Source: Burkholderiaceae bacterium (GTDB taxonomy: Bacteria > Pseudomonadota > Gammaproteobacteria > Burkholderiales > Burkholderiaceae_C). From it: a DNA stretch of 5,084 nucleotides. Position 1 is the stretch's first letter, and every line of letters begins with the position of its first letter. The notes under the pieces are model-generated. The model saw only the letters and a program-made list of their open reading frames with translations, had not been told where the DNA came from and searched no databases. This document shows, piece after piece, positions 1 through 5,084 of the stretch. The stretch is taken from positions 1 through 5,084 of the forward strand of contig JALRFN010000369.1 in the NCBI GenBank assembly GCA_023268425.1, read 5' to 3'. The position numbers and the translations under genes are program-made.

Positions 1-588
1 CGCACTGGAGAGCACGGCGGCTGCTGCTTCGCCGCCGCCTCGAAACGGGACGTAGTTCAAGGCCGTGCTCTGCAGGCCCAAGGCTTGCGCCAGCAGGCCC
101 AAGACGATGTGTTCGGTTGCGCCACGCGAGCCACCACCCCAACGGATGCTGGCCGCATCGTTTTGAAAGGCGCGCAGCAAAGCGGACATGTCGCGGTAGG
201 GCGACTGCGGGGGCACAACGATGACGTTGTACTCGCTGGTCAGACGCGCCAGTGGCGTCACGGCGTCCAAATTGACGGGGGGCTTGTTGGACACGATGCC
301 ACCCAACATCACCGAACCCATGACCAGCAAGGCGTTGGCGTCGCCCACCGTGTCGGCGGCAAATTGCGCCAAGCCAATGGTGCCTGCGGCGCCGGAGCGC
401 GTTTGGTAATTCACGATGGCTGCTTCTTGCGCGGCCAGTAGGGCGTCGCCCAGTGCGTGTGCCGTGGTGTCCCAGCCGCCGCCAGGACTGGCGGGCACCC
501 ACATGCGCATGGCCGTGGCGGCGCCAGCCCACCGCACCGACACCAACGGACTGGCAATCAGCGCCTTAAGCAGCGATCGTTTGCGCAT
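1..588 (-). CDS. TctC-type tripartite tricarboxylate transporter substrate-binding protein (partial, 3' end outside window)
   Basis: This encodes a periplasmic solute-binding protein of the TctC/Bug family, which captures a carboxylate and hands it to a TctA/TctB membrane permease. Only the first 196 residues are present; family members are usually about 320 aa. The start is ATG at 586-588, with a GGAGG-type site (complement of 601-605) 12 nt upstream. Residues 1-26 look like an export signal with a likely cleavage after ATA (24-26), although Arg19 interrupts the hydrophobic stretch and KRSLLK (3-8) resembles a KR variant of a Tat motif. The ligand-binding hallmarks are PGGGWDTTAH (35-44), GTIGLAQF (69-76), WGGGSRGATEH (150-160) and NYVPFRGGGEA (178-188). 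These match the true TctC branch better than the generic Bug branch. The gene overlaps the reductase by 23 bp, so translational coupling is likely. The ligand is unknown, and permease genes, if linked, would lie beyond position 1. Confidence 0.93.
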   Translation of the reverse strand, partial: MRKRSLLKALIASPLVSVRWAGAATAMRMWVPASPGGGWDTTAHALGDALLAAQEAAIVNYQTRSGAAGTIGLAQFAADTVGDANALLVMGSVMLGGIVSNKPPVNLDAVTPLARLTSEYNVIVVPPQSPYRDMSALLRAFQNDAASIRWGGGSRGATEHIVLGLLAQALGLQSTALNYVPFRGGGEAAAAVLSSA

Positions 589-1480
589 AAGCGGGCTGGC
601 CCTCCAGGGCTTTGACCAAGCTGTGCAGCGTGGTGTTGACTGGCGTGGCGATGCCCAAGCGTTCGCCTTGGCGGGCGATGTAGCCGTTCAGGTGGTCGAT
701 TTCGGTGGGCTTGCCTTTTTGCAAATCTTGCGCGGTTGAGGAGTGCTGGCCGCCCATGCTTTGGGCAATCGCTTCGATCATGGGCCACACGGGGGCGTCG
801 AGCGTGACGCCCGAAGTCATGGCCACAGCGACGCATTCTTCGTAGGCTTGGCGCATGGTGGCCCACATGCCCGCTTGTTCGACCAAACGCCCGTAGGGCA
901 ACTGGGTGATGGCGCTGGCCGCGTTGTAGGCGCAGTTGATGATCAGCTTGGTCCACAAGGCGCCAGCGACGTTGGTCGAGACGGTGCTGGGTACGTCTGC
1001 TTCGGACAGGGTTTTCGCCAGACTCGCGCTGGCCGGTGCGTCGCCTAAGACCAGTTCACCGCGCCCAAAGTGCTGCACGTGTCCGGGGCCGACCATGCCT
1101 GTGCCGACATACACCACGGTGGGGATGACCTCGCGGCCCAGTACACCGCTGAGGCGCTGCGCGTTGTCCACGCCGTTTTGCAAGCTCAAGACCAGGGCGT
1201 CGGCTCTGAGGTGGGCTTGCATCAGCGCGCCAGCGCTTTCGGTGTCTGACGACTTGACGCAAAACAGCACCACATCGGCATTGGCCACGACGCTGGCAGA
1301 GTCGCTGGCTTGCAGCGTCACGTGTTCGTCAAAGCGGGTGGTTTGCAGGCGCAAGCCGCGCGCGCGAATGGCCTCGACGTGTGCGGGCCGCGCAATCAAG
1401 GTGACGCTGTGGCCGGCGCGCGCGAGCATGCCACCGTAGTAACAGCCCACCGCGCCCGCGCCCATGACAGCAACATGCAT
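566..1480 (-). CDS. 2-dehydropantoate 2-reductase family protein (PanE/ApbA-like)
   Basis: This is a 304-aa cytosolic NADPH-dependent oxidoreductase of the ketopantoate reductase family, whose classical reaction is ketopantoate to D-pantoate. The N-terminal Rossmann fold starts with GAGAVG (7-12). CVKSSDT (74-80, Lys76) and LQNGVDN (100-106, Asn102) follow as cofactor and substrate motifs. The C-terminal helical domain has WTKLIIN (176-182) with Lys178, the equivalent of catalytic Lys176 of E. coli PanE, plus Asn182 and Asn186. It also has Ser248 and Glu260 in the TEID motif, with the same 12-residue spacing as E. coli Ser244/Glu256. Length is normal for the family. The start is ATG at 1478-1480, with GAGAGG (complement of 1490-1495) 9 nt upstream. 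It follows the cyclase-family gene by 54 bp and overlaps tctC by 23 bp. Pathway genomes often carry several such paralogues, so this copy may reduce another 2-keto acid; I leave the symbol blank for that reason. Confidence 0.94.
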   Translation of the reverse strand: MHVAVMGAGAVGCYYGGMLARAGHSVTLIARPAHVEAIRARGLRLQTTRFDEHVTLQASDSASVVANADVVLFCVKSSDTESAGALMQAHLRADALVLSLQNGVDNAQRLSGVLGREVIPTVVYVGTGMVGPGHVQHFGRGELVLGDAPASASLAKTLSEADVPSTVSTNVAGALWTKLIINCAYNAASAITQLPYGRLVEQAGMWATMRQAYEECVAVAMTSGVTLDAPVWPMIEAIAQSMGGQHSSTAQDLQKGKPTEIDHLNGYIARQGERLGIATPVNTTLHSLVKALEGQPAYAQTIAA

Positions 1481-1487
1481 GTTGTCT

Positions 1488-1509
1488 CGCCTCTCAATGA
1501 GTTGAGGCG
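1488..1509 (-). promoter_or_regulatory. intercistronic hairpin covering the reductase ribosome binding site
   Basis: In the 54-nt gap between the cyclase-family stop and the reductase start, the transcript has arms CGCCTC (1509-1504) and GAGGCG (1493-1488) that pair perfectly around a 10-nt loop. An alternative fold pairs CTCAA (1506-1502) with TTGAG (1497-1493) around a 4-nt loop, continued by three G-C pairs at the base after a 2-nt bulge. Both forms place part or all of the GAGAGG ribosome binding site (1495-1490) in the stem. No T-run follows, so it does not look like a terminator. A role in limiting or coupling translation is an inference. Confidence 0.45.
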
Positions 1510-1534
1510 CGATGTTACGCGCTTGCTTCGGGCT

Positions 1535-2590
1535 TCAGACTGTGGCGATGGGGTTGAGTGGCGATCCCACCGCGCCGGGCAGGTGCAAGGGTGGGGCGGT
1601 CAACAAGAAGCGGCTGCGCTGGTGGGCGCGCAGCCACTGCGCCAGTTCGCTCAAGAACCACAGCTCGCCCAAGTGGATGCCGTTTTTGAACAAGCAGTGC
1701 TCGTGCAGCGGTAGCTTGGGTTTGCGAATTGGCTCCATCCAGCGGCGCGGGATCAGCTCCACCGCGTAGTTGTCGGCGATCAAGGCGGACAAGCCGCAAT
1801 CGCTGATCCACTGCAGGAGTTTGGGGTCTTCGCCGTTCAAGCCGCTGCAGGTGCTGTGCAAGACCTGACCGTCGGGCTCGCGGTTCATCTCCAAAACCAC
1901 ATCGGCAAACCCAGTGTAGAGACACACCATGTCGCCGCGCTCGACCTCGACGCCGTCGGCCTCCATGATGCGCATCAACTGCTCGTAGCCGACAGCCACG
2001 CGCTCGCGCCCGAGGTGGGCGTGCAGGTTGATCAGCACACCTCGCCCCTGCGCCCCGTGTCGGGCGAGGTTCTCGATGCCCAAGGCAGTGGCCCTGGGGT
2101 TGCGGTAGTTGAATTGATCCCCCCAACTGGCGTCCTGATCCAAGGCGGGTTTGATGTGCTCATTGGCCCGGTAGCCGTTGTAAAACACGCGCTCGGCTTG
2201 TCCGTCGCCATCGGCGTCGAAGCGGCTGCCCACGTGGGCAAAGGAGTCCCACTGCGTGGAGTATTGGGTGGCCAAGATGGCGATGTCGTCGCACACCACG
2301 TCGGTGGTGTTGGGCTCGGCGTCGGCCAGATCAATCAAGTAGTTTTCTGGGCCTTCGGGGCCGCCGCGCCGGGTCGACAGCAGCTGCGGTGGAAAGCGCG
2401 CCGGGTTGAGCGAGCGGCCACCCGGGAAATCCAGCGGCAGCGACAGCGAAAAGGTCTGCCCAGTTTTGACCTCGGCGACGCCTTGCAAAACTTTGTTGGC
2501 GTCGACCCAGTTCATGCGACCGCGTTGGTCGTCGTCACCGAACTCGCCCCAGTTGCTGTTGGGTGGCGCGTTTTTCCAGCGTTGGCTCAT
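1535..2590 (-). CDS. cyclase family protein (putative metal-dependent hydrolase, PF04199-type)
   Basis: This is a 351-aa probably cytosolic protein of the cyclase / kynurenine formamidase superfamily, which hydrolyses amide or lactone bonds or acts on cyclic ketones. It belongs to the long branch; KynB itself is about 210 aa. The segment QYSTQWDSFAH (109-119) replaces the canonical HxGTHxDxxxH. Asp115 and His119 remain, but both earlier histidines are Gln (109, 113). Other family features are the IADNYAVE block (271-278), LHEHCLFKNGIHLGEL (295-310) with Glu309, and the C-terminal APPLHLPGAVGSPLNP (332-347). There is no signal peptide. The start is ATG at 2588-2590, preceded by GAGGAG (complement of 2597-2602) 6 nt away, a strong ribosome binding site. 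It is the first visible gene of the minus-strand operon with the reductase and tctC, suggesting hydrolysis of an imported compound. The exact substrate is unknown, and kynurenine formamidase activity is unlikely given the motif and length. Confidence 0.9.
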   Translation of the reverse strand: MSQRWKNAPPNSNWGEFGDDDQRGRMNWVDANKVLQGVAEVKTGQTFSLSLPLDFPGGRSLNPARFPPQLLSTRRGGPEGPENYLIDLADAEPNTTDVVCDDIAILATQYSTQWDSFAHVGSRFDADGDGQAERVFYNGYRANEHIKPALDQDASWGDQFNYRNPRATALGIENLARHGAQGRGVLINLHAHLGRERVAVGYEQLMRIMEADGVEVERGDMVCLYTGFADVVLEMNREPDGQVLHSTCSGLNGEDPKLLQWISDCGLSALIADNYAVELIPRRWMEPIRKPKLPLHEHCLFKNGIHLGELWFLSELAQWLRAHQRSRFLLTAPPLHLPGAVGSPLNPIATV

Positions 2591-2712
2591 GGTGGTCTCC
2601 TCGTTGATGTGCGCACAGTGTGAGTCGCTTGCCTTGGCCCTGGCGTCACTTGGGTGTCGCTCCTATCATGGCGGCCATGGCGAAAAAACAGATGTTGAAG
2701 CAGAAAACCAGC
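2591..2712. promoter_or_regulatory. divergent intergenic region between the cyclase-family operon and ggt
   Basis: This 122-bp spacer must hold the promoters of both divergent units if each is transcribed from here. Next to the minus-strand gene is its strong GAGGAG ribosome binding site (complement of 2597-2602). The only -10-like box on the plus strand is TATCAT (2664-2669, five of six consensus bases). The hexamer 17 bp upstream, TGGCGT (2641-2646), is a poor -35 box. On the minus strand the same place reads CATGAT, a weaker -10, without a recognisable -35. The promoters are therefore only tentatively located, and an activator-dependent or alternative-sigma promoter is possible. If ggt starts further upstream than 2713, part of this stretch is coding. 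Confidence 0.4.
2608..2617. promoter_or_regulatory. perfect 10-bp palindrome TGTGCGCACA, possible operator
   Basis: TGTGCGCACA is a perfect inverted repeat centred in the divergent spacer, 18 bp upstream of the cyclase-family start codon and just upstream of its ribosome binding site. Its position suits a repressor site for the minus-strand operon. A 10-bp palindrome is expected several times by chance in 5 kb, so the support is positional only, and no regulator gene is in the window. Confidence 0.2.
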
Positions 2713-4521
2713 ATGCGCACTCGGCGCGGGGCTTGGGTCTTGGCATTGATTGCGGCTGCGTTGCTCGGGCCCAGGGCTTGGGCCTTGGATGCGCGGGCGC
2801 AGCCTGAAGCCGCCAGCGCGCTCGAAGCGCAAACCCTGTGGCGCGGTCAGCCCCCAGTGGTGGCCGCGGCCAACCCCTTGGCGGCGCAAGCGGGCGCCGA
2901 TGTTTTGCGCGCGGGCGGCTGCGCCGTCGACGCGGCGGTGGCGACGCAAATGGTCTTGGGTCTGGTCGAGCCGCAGTCCAGCGGCATTGGCGGCGGTGCC
3001 TTCATGTTGCATTTCGACGGGCGCGAAACGATTGCCTACGACGGCCGCGAAACGGCACCAGCGGCTGCAGGCGAAGACTTGTTTTTGCAGGCCGACGGTC
3101 AGGCCATGCCCTTTGCGTCGGCCGTTGTCGGTGGGCGTGCGGTGGGCGTTCCCGGGGTCTTGCGCATGCTGTCTATGGCTCACCAAGACCATGGCTGTTT
3201 GCCTTGGGCGCGCTTGTTTGACTCGGCGATTCAGCTGGCGCAGCGGGGTTTTGCAGTCAGTGCCCGCTTGCACACGCTGTTGGCCAAAGACAAACATTTG
3301 CGTTTGGACCCCACCGCGGCGGCGTATTTTTACGACGCTGCGGGTCAGCCTTGGCCGGTGGGCCATGTGTTGCGCAATCCGGCTCTGGCAGCGACCCTGC
3401 GTGAGATCGCCGCCAGTGGCGCTGACGCGTTTTATCAAGGCGCCCTGGCGCAGGCCATGGTCGACCAGGTGCGCGCCCATGCCAGCAACCCGGGTCTGTT
3501 GAGCCTGGGTGATTTGCGCGCGTATCAGGCCAAGCGCCGCGAGGCCTTGTGCGTGACGCTGGTGGCCAGTGCAGGGCCTTGGCGCGTGTGCGGCATGGGG
3601 CCACCGAGCTCGGGTGGTTTGGCGGTGGGGCAGATGTTGGGCTTGCTGTCGGCCTTGCCTTTGGGCGACTCGGGTTGGGACGCTGCGCTTGGGCAACCCA
3701 GCGCAGCTTGGTTGCACGCCTACATGGACGCGGCGCGCTTGGCCTTTGCCGACCGGGCCCAATACGTGGCCGACCCCGACTTTGTGTCGGCGCCCGCGGG
3801 GGATTGGCGCAGTTTGTTGGCCCCCGATTATTTGCAAGCACGCGCGCAACAGATTGAGCTCTCGCCAAATGGCAAGAGTTTGGCGCCCGCGCGGGCGGGT
3901 CAGCCTGGGTCCATTCCAACGCCGCAGGCCTATGCGCCCATGCCCGATCAACCGGAGTACGGCACCAGCCACATCAGCATCGTCGACGCCAAAGGTCAAG
4001 CCCTGGCCATGACCACCAGCATCGAAAGCGCCTTCGGTGCACGCCAAATGGTGGGCGGGTTTTTGCTCAACAATCAATTGACCGACTTCGCCTTCCAGCC
4101 GCGTGACGCCGCTGGGCGTCCGGTCGCCAATCGGGTGCAAGGCAACAAGCGGCCGCGTTCATCGATGGCGCCAACCTTGGTTTTCGACGGCAAGGACGGA
4201 CGCTTGCTGGGCAGCTTGGGTAGCCCGGGCGGTAGTTTCATCATCCACTACGTCACCAAGGCCTTGTGGGGCATGGCGCATTGGGGCTGGGACGCACAGA
4301 CTGCGGCCGCAGCGCCAAATTTCGGCACCACGGGCAGCAGCGCGGTCTTGGAGTCGGGGCGCTTTGAGGCCGACACGCTGCGCGCGTTGGCCAGGCGTGG
4401 CCCCGAAGTGCGTGAGGCCGAGTTGACCTCGGGCACTCAGGTGTTGATGCGCTCCGGTCTTGGCTGGCAAGGCGGCGCAGACCCGCGCCGCGAAGGGCGC
4501 GTGATGGGCGGCCAACCCTGA
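2713..4521 (+). CDS. ggt: gamma-glutamyltransferase precursor (glutathione hydrolase)
   Basis: This is a periplasmic N-terminal-nucleophile enzyme that cleaves the gamma-glutamyl bond of glutathione and related compounds and transfers the group to water or amino acids. With ATG at 2713 it has 602 aa and begins with a clear signal peptide (RTRR, then hydrophobic 7-18, cleavage after AWA at 22-24). In-frame upstream starts at 2692, 2677, 2668 and GTG 2620 only lengthen the N-terminus, and none has a good ribosome binding site. Family marks are SSGIGGGAFM, Arg112 in DGRETAP (E. coli Arg114), and the autocleavage nucleophile Thr418 in GTSHISIVD. They also include LLNNQLTDF with Asp458, PRSSM with Ser483/Ser484, and GSPGGS (503-508). 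Cleavage before Thr418 would give a small subunit of 185 aa, the usual size. The equivalent of E. coli Asn411 is Glu438, Thr409 is Ser436, and the lid loop is about four residues shorter. The gene diverges from the cyclase-family operon and converges on the hydroxybutyrate dehydrogenase. Confidence 0.96.
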   Translation: MRTRRGAWVLALIAAALLGPRAWALDARAQPEAASALEAQTLWRGQPPVVAAANPLAAQAGADVLRAGGCAVDAAVATQMVLGLVEPQSSGIGGGAFMLHFDGRETIAYDGRETAPAAAGEDLFLQADGQAMPFASAVVGGRAVGVPGVLRMLSMAHQDHGCLPWARLFDSAIQLAQRGFAVSARLHTLLAKDKHLRLDPTAAAYFYDAAGQPWPVGHVLRNPALAATLREIAASGADAFYQGALAQAMVDQVRAHASNPGLLSLGDLRAYQAKRREALCVTLVASAGPWRVCGMGPPSSGGLAVGQMLGLLSALPLGDSGWDAALGQPSAAWLHAYMDAARLAFADRAQYVADPDFVSAPAGDWRSLLAPDYLQARAQQIELSPNGKSLAPARAGQPGSIPTPQAYAPMPDQPEYGTSHISIVDAKGQALAMTTSIESAFGARQMVGGFLLNNQLTDFAFQPRDAAGRPVANRVQGNKRPRSSMAPTLVFDGKDGRLLGSLGSPGGSFIIHYVTKALWGMAHWGWDAQTAAAAPNFGTTGSSAVLESGRFEADTLRALARRGPEVREAELTSGTQVLMRSGLGWQGGADPRREGRVMGGQP

Positions 4522-4538
4522 TGCGCTTAGGCGCGAGG
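4517..4538. terminator. weak hairpin at the convergent gene ends
   Basis: The gap between the two convergent stop codons is only 18 bp. It contains GCGC (4523-4526), loop TTAG, and GCGC (4531-4534), with an outer CCT/AGG pairing (4517-4519 with 4536-4538) across a small internal loop. The structure is symmetrical enough to form in either transcript. No T-tract follows on either strand, so intrinsic termination would be weak at best. Rho-dependent ending or read-through is equally possible. Confidence 0.2.
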
Positions 4539-4539
4539 C

Positions 4540-5084
4540 TTATTGCGCCGTCCAGCCGCCGTCCATGGCCCAGGCCACGCCGGTGGTGTTTTTGGCCGCA
4601 TCTGAGCAAAAGAACACCGCCAATGCGCCCAACTCTTCGGGCGTGGTGAACTGCAAGGTGGGCTCTTTCTCGGCCAATAGTTGGCGCTTGGCGTCCTCGT
4701 TGCTGATGCCTTGCGCTTCGGCTTTGGCATCGACTTGCTTTTGCACCAAGGGGGTCAACACCCAGCCCGGACAAATCGCGTTGCAGGTCACGCCTTTTTG
4801 AGCGTTTTCCAAAGCGGTGACCTTGGTCAAGCCCACGATGCCGTGTTTGGCCGCGACATAGGCGCTTTTTTGCGCTGAAGCGACCAAGCCGTGGGCCGAG
4901 GCGATGTTGATGATGCGACCCCAGCCAGCGGCCTGCATGGCTGGCAGCGCCAGGCGGCTGGTGTGGAAGGCGGAAGACAGGTTGATGGCGATGACCGCGT
5001 CCCAGCGCGCGGGGTCAAAGTCTTCGACGCTGGCCACGTGCTGAATGCCCGCGTTGTTGACCAAGATGTCCACGCGGCCAAAGC
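4540..5084 (-). CDS. bdhA: D-3-hydroxybutyrate dehydrogenase, SDR family (partial, N-terminus outside window)
   Basis: This is a cytosolic NAD-dependent short-chain dehydrogenase that oxidises D-3-hydroxybutyrate to acetoacetate in PHB and ketone-body breakdown. The stop is TAA at 4540-4542, and the reading frame leaves the window at 5084. The codon at 5071-5073 is an internal Val of FGRVDILVNNAG, not a start. About 180 C-terminal residues are visible, and motif spacing places the full protein at about 260 aa, the family length. Using Pseudomonas fragi enzyme numbering, every substrate or catalytic residue I can check is at the right spacing: Gln94 (GIQHVA), His144 (SAHG), Lys152, Tyr155 and Lys159 (QKSAYVAAK), Trp187 (CPGW) and Gln196. 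NNAG and the C-terminal DGGWTAQ also fit. This pattern separates it from generic SDRs. The NAD-binding Rossmann glycines lie in the missing part. It converges on ggt with an 18-bp gap. Confidence 0.94.
   Translation of the reverse strand, partial: FGRVDILVNNAGIQHVASVEDFDPARWDAVIAINLSSAFHTSRLALPAMQAAGWGRIINIASAHGLVASAQKSAYVAAKHGIVGLTKVTALENAQKGVTCNAICPGWVLTPLVQKQVDAKAEAQGISNEDAKRQLLAEKEPTLQFTTPEELGALAVFFCSDAAKNTTGVAWAMDGGWTAQ

Noticed and set aside
936..1439. A 167-codon plus-strand open frame opposite the reductase gene
   Set aside because: It is a shadow of the reductase on the other strand. The reductase frame explains the region fully with catalytic motifs.
1488..1509. The intercistronic hairpin as a transcription terminator
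   Set aside because: There is no T-tract after the stem, and the downstream gene and tctC are tightly linked, which argues for read-through.
1856..2623. A 255-codon open frame on the plus strand opposite the cyclase-family gene
   Set aside because: It is antisense to a well-supported coding region. Its low-complexity Val/Gly-rich product has no family match I recognise, and its start lies inside the other gene without a ribosome binding site.
2674..2681. Palindrome GCCATGGC near the possible ggt starts
   Set aside because: An 8-bp palindrome is expected about twenty times by chance in a window of this size, and nothing about its context supports a function.
2587..4140. A 517-codon open frame on the minus strand opposite ggt
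   Set aside because: It lies wholly antisense to a gene with full family motifs. Its product is rich in Arg, Gln, His and Gly with no recognisable domain, and long antisense frames are usual in GC-rich DNA because stop codons are rare.
4253..4774. A 173-codon minus-strand open frame spanning the ends of ggt and bdhA
   Set aside because: It overlaps both convergent genes in a wrong frame, and the product is Arg/Pro-rich without motifs.
5071..5073. GTG as the start codon of the hydroxybutyrate dehydrogenase
   Set aside because: The frame stays open to the window edge and reads FGRV before DILVNNAG. Residue spacing shows about 80 amino acids are still missing, so this codon is an internal valine.

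Overview
This window looks like chromosomal DNA of a GC-rich betaproteobacterium, most plausibly order Burkholderiales and a Comamonadaceae-like genus. That is an inference from three things. It carries a TctC/Bug-type solute-binding protein beside catabolic-looking enzymes. It has a D-3-hydroxybutyrate dehydrogenase of the kind used in polyhydroxybutyrate (PHB) turnover. It combines high GC with heavy use of the leucine codon TTG. No mobile element, CRISPR array, tRNA or rRNA was seen.

Layout: the left half (1-2590) is a minus-strand group of three genes, apparently one operon, transcribed from about 2590 towards 1. They are a 351-aa cyclase-family (PF04199-type) hydrolase (1535-2590), a 304-aa ketopantoate reductase-family NADPH oxidoreductase (566-1480), and the first 196 aa of a TctC-type periplasmic solute-binding protein (1-588, cut by the window edge). 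The reductase and tctC overlap by 23 bp. The 54-bp cyclase/reductase gap holds a hairpin that covers the reductase's ribosome binding site. After a 122-bp divergent spacer (2591-2712), a plus-strand gamma-glutamyltransferase precursor runs to 4521. An 18-bp convergent gap separates it from the 3' two-thirds of a minus-strand 3-hydroxybutyrate dehydrogenase (4540-5084), whose N-terminus lies outside the window.

How the genes may work together: the minus-strand trio suggests capture of a carboxylated compound in the periplasm (TctC), hydrolysis or ring opening by the cyclase-family enzyme, and NADPH-dependent reduction of a 2-keto acid or ketolactone by the PanE-like enzyme. This is an inference from gene order; the substrate cannot be read from the sequence. 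The gamma-glutamyltransferase would act in the periplasm on glutathione and other gamma-glutamyl compounds. The hydroxybutyrate dehydrogenase would act in the cytosol on PHB-derived 3-hydroxybutyrate. Neither has an evident mechanistic link to the trio.

All five genes belong to recognisable families, and I found no convincing new system. The points most worth a second look are the hairpin over the reductase ribosome binding site, the altered metal-binding motif of the cyclase-family enzyme, and the non-canonical active-site and lid residues of the gamma-glutamyltransferase.
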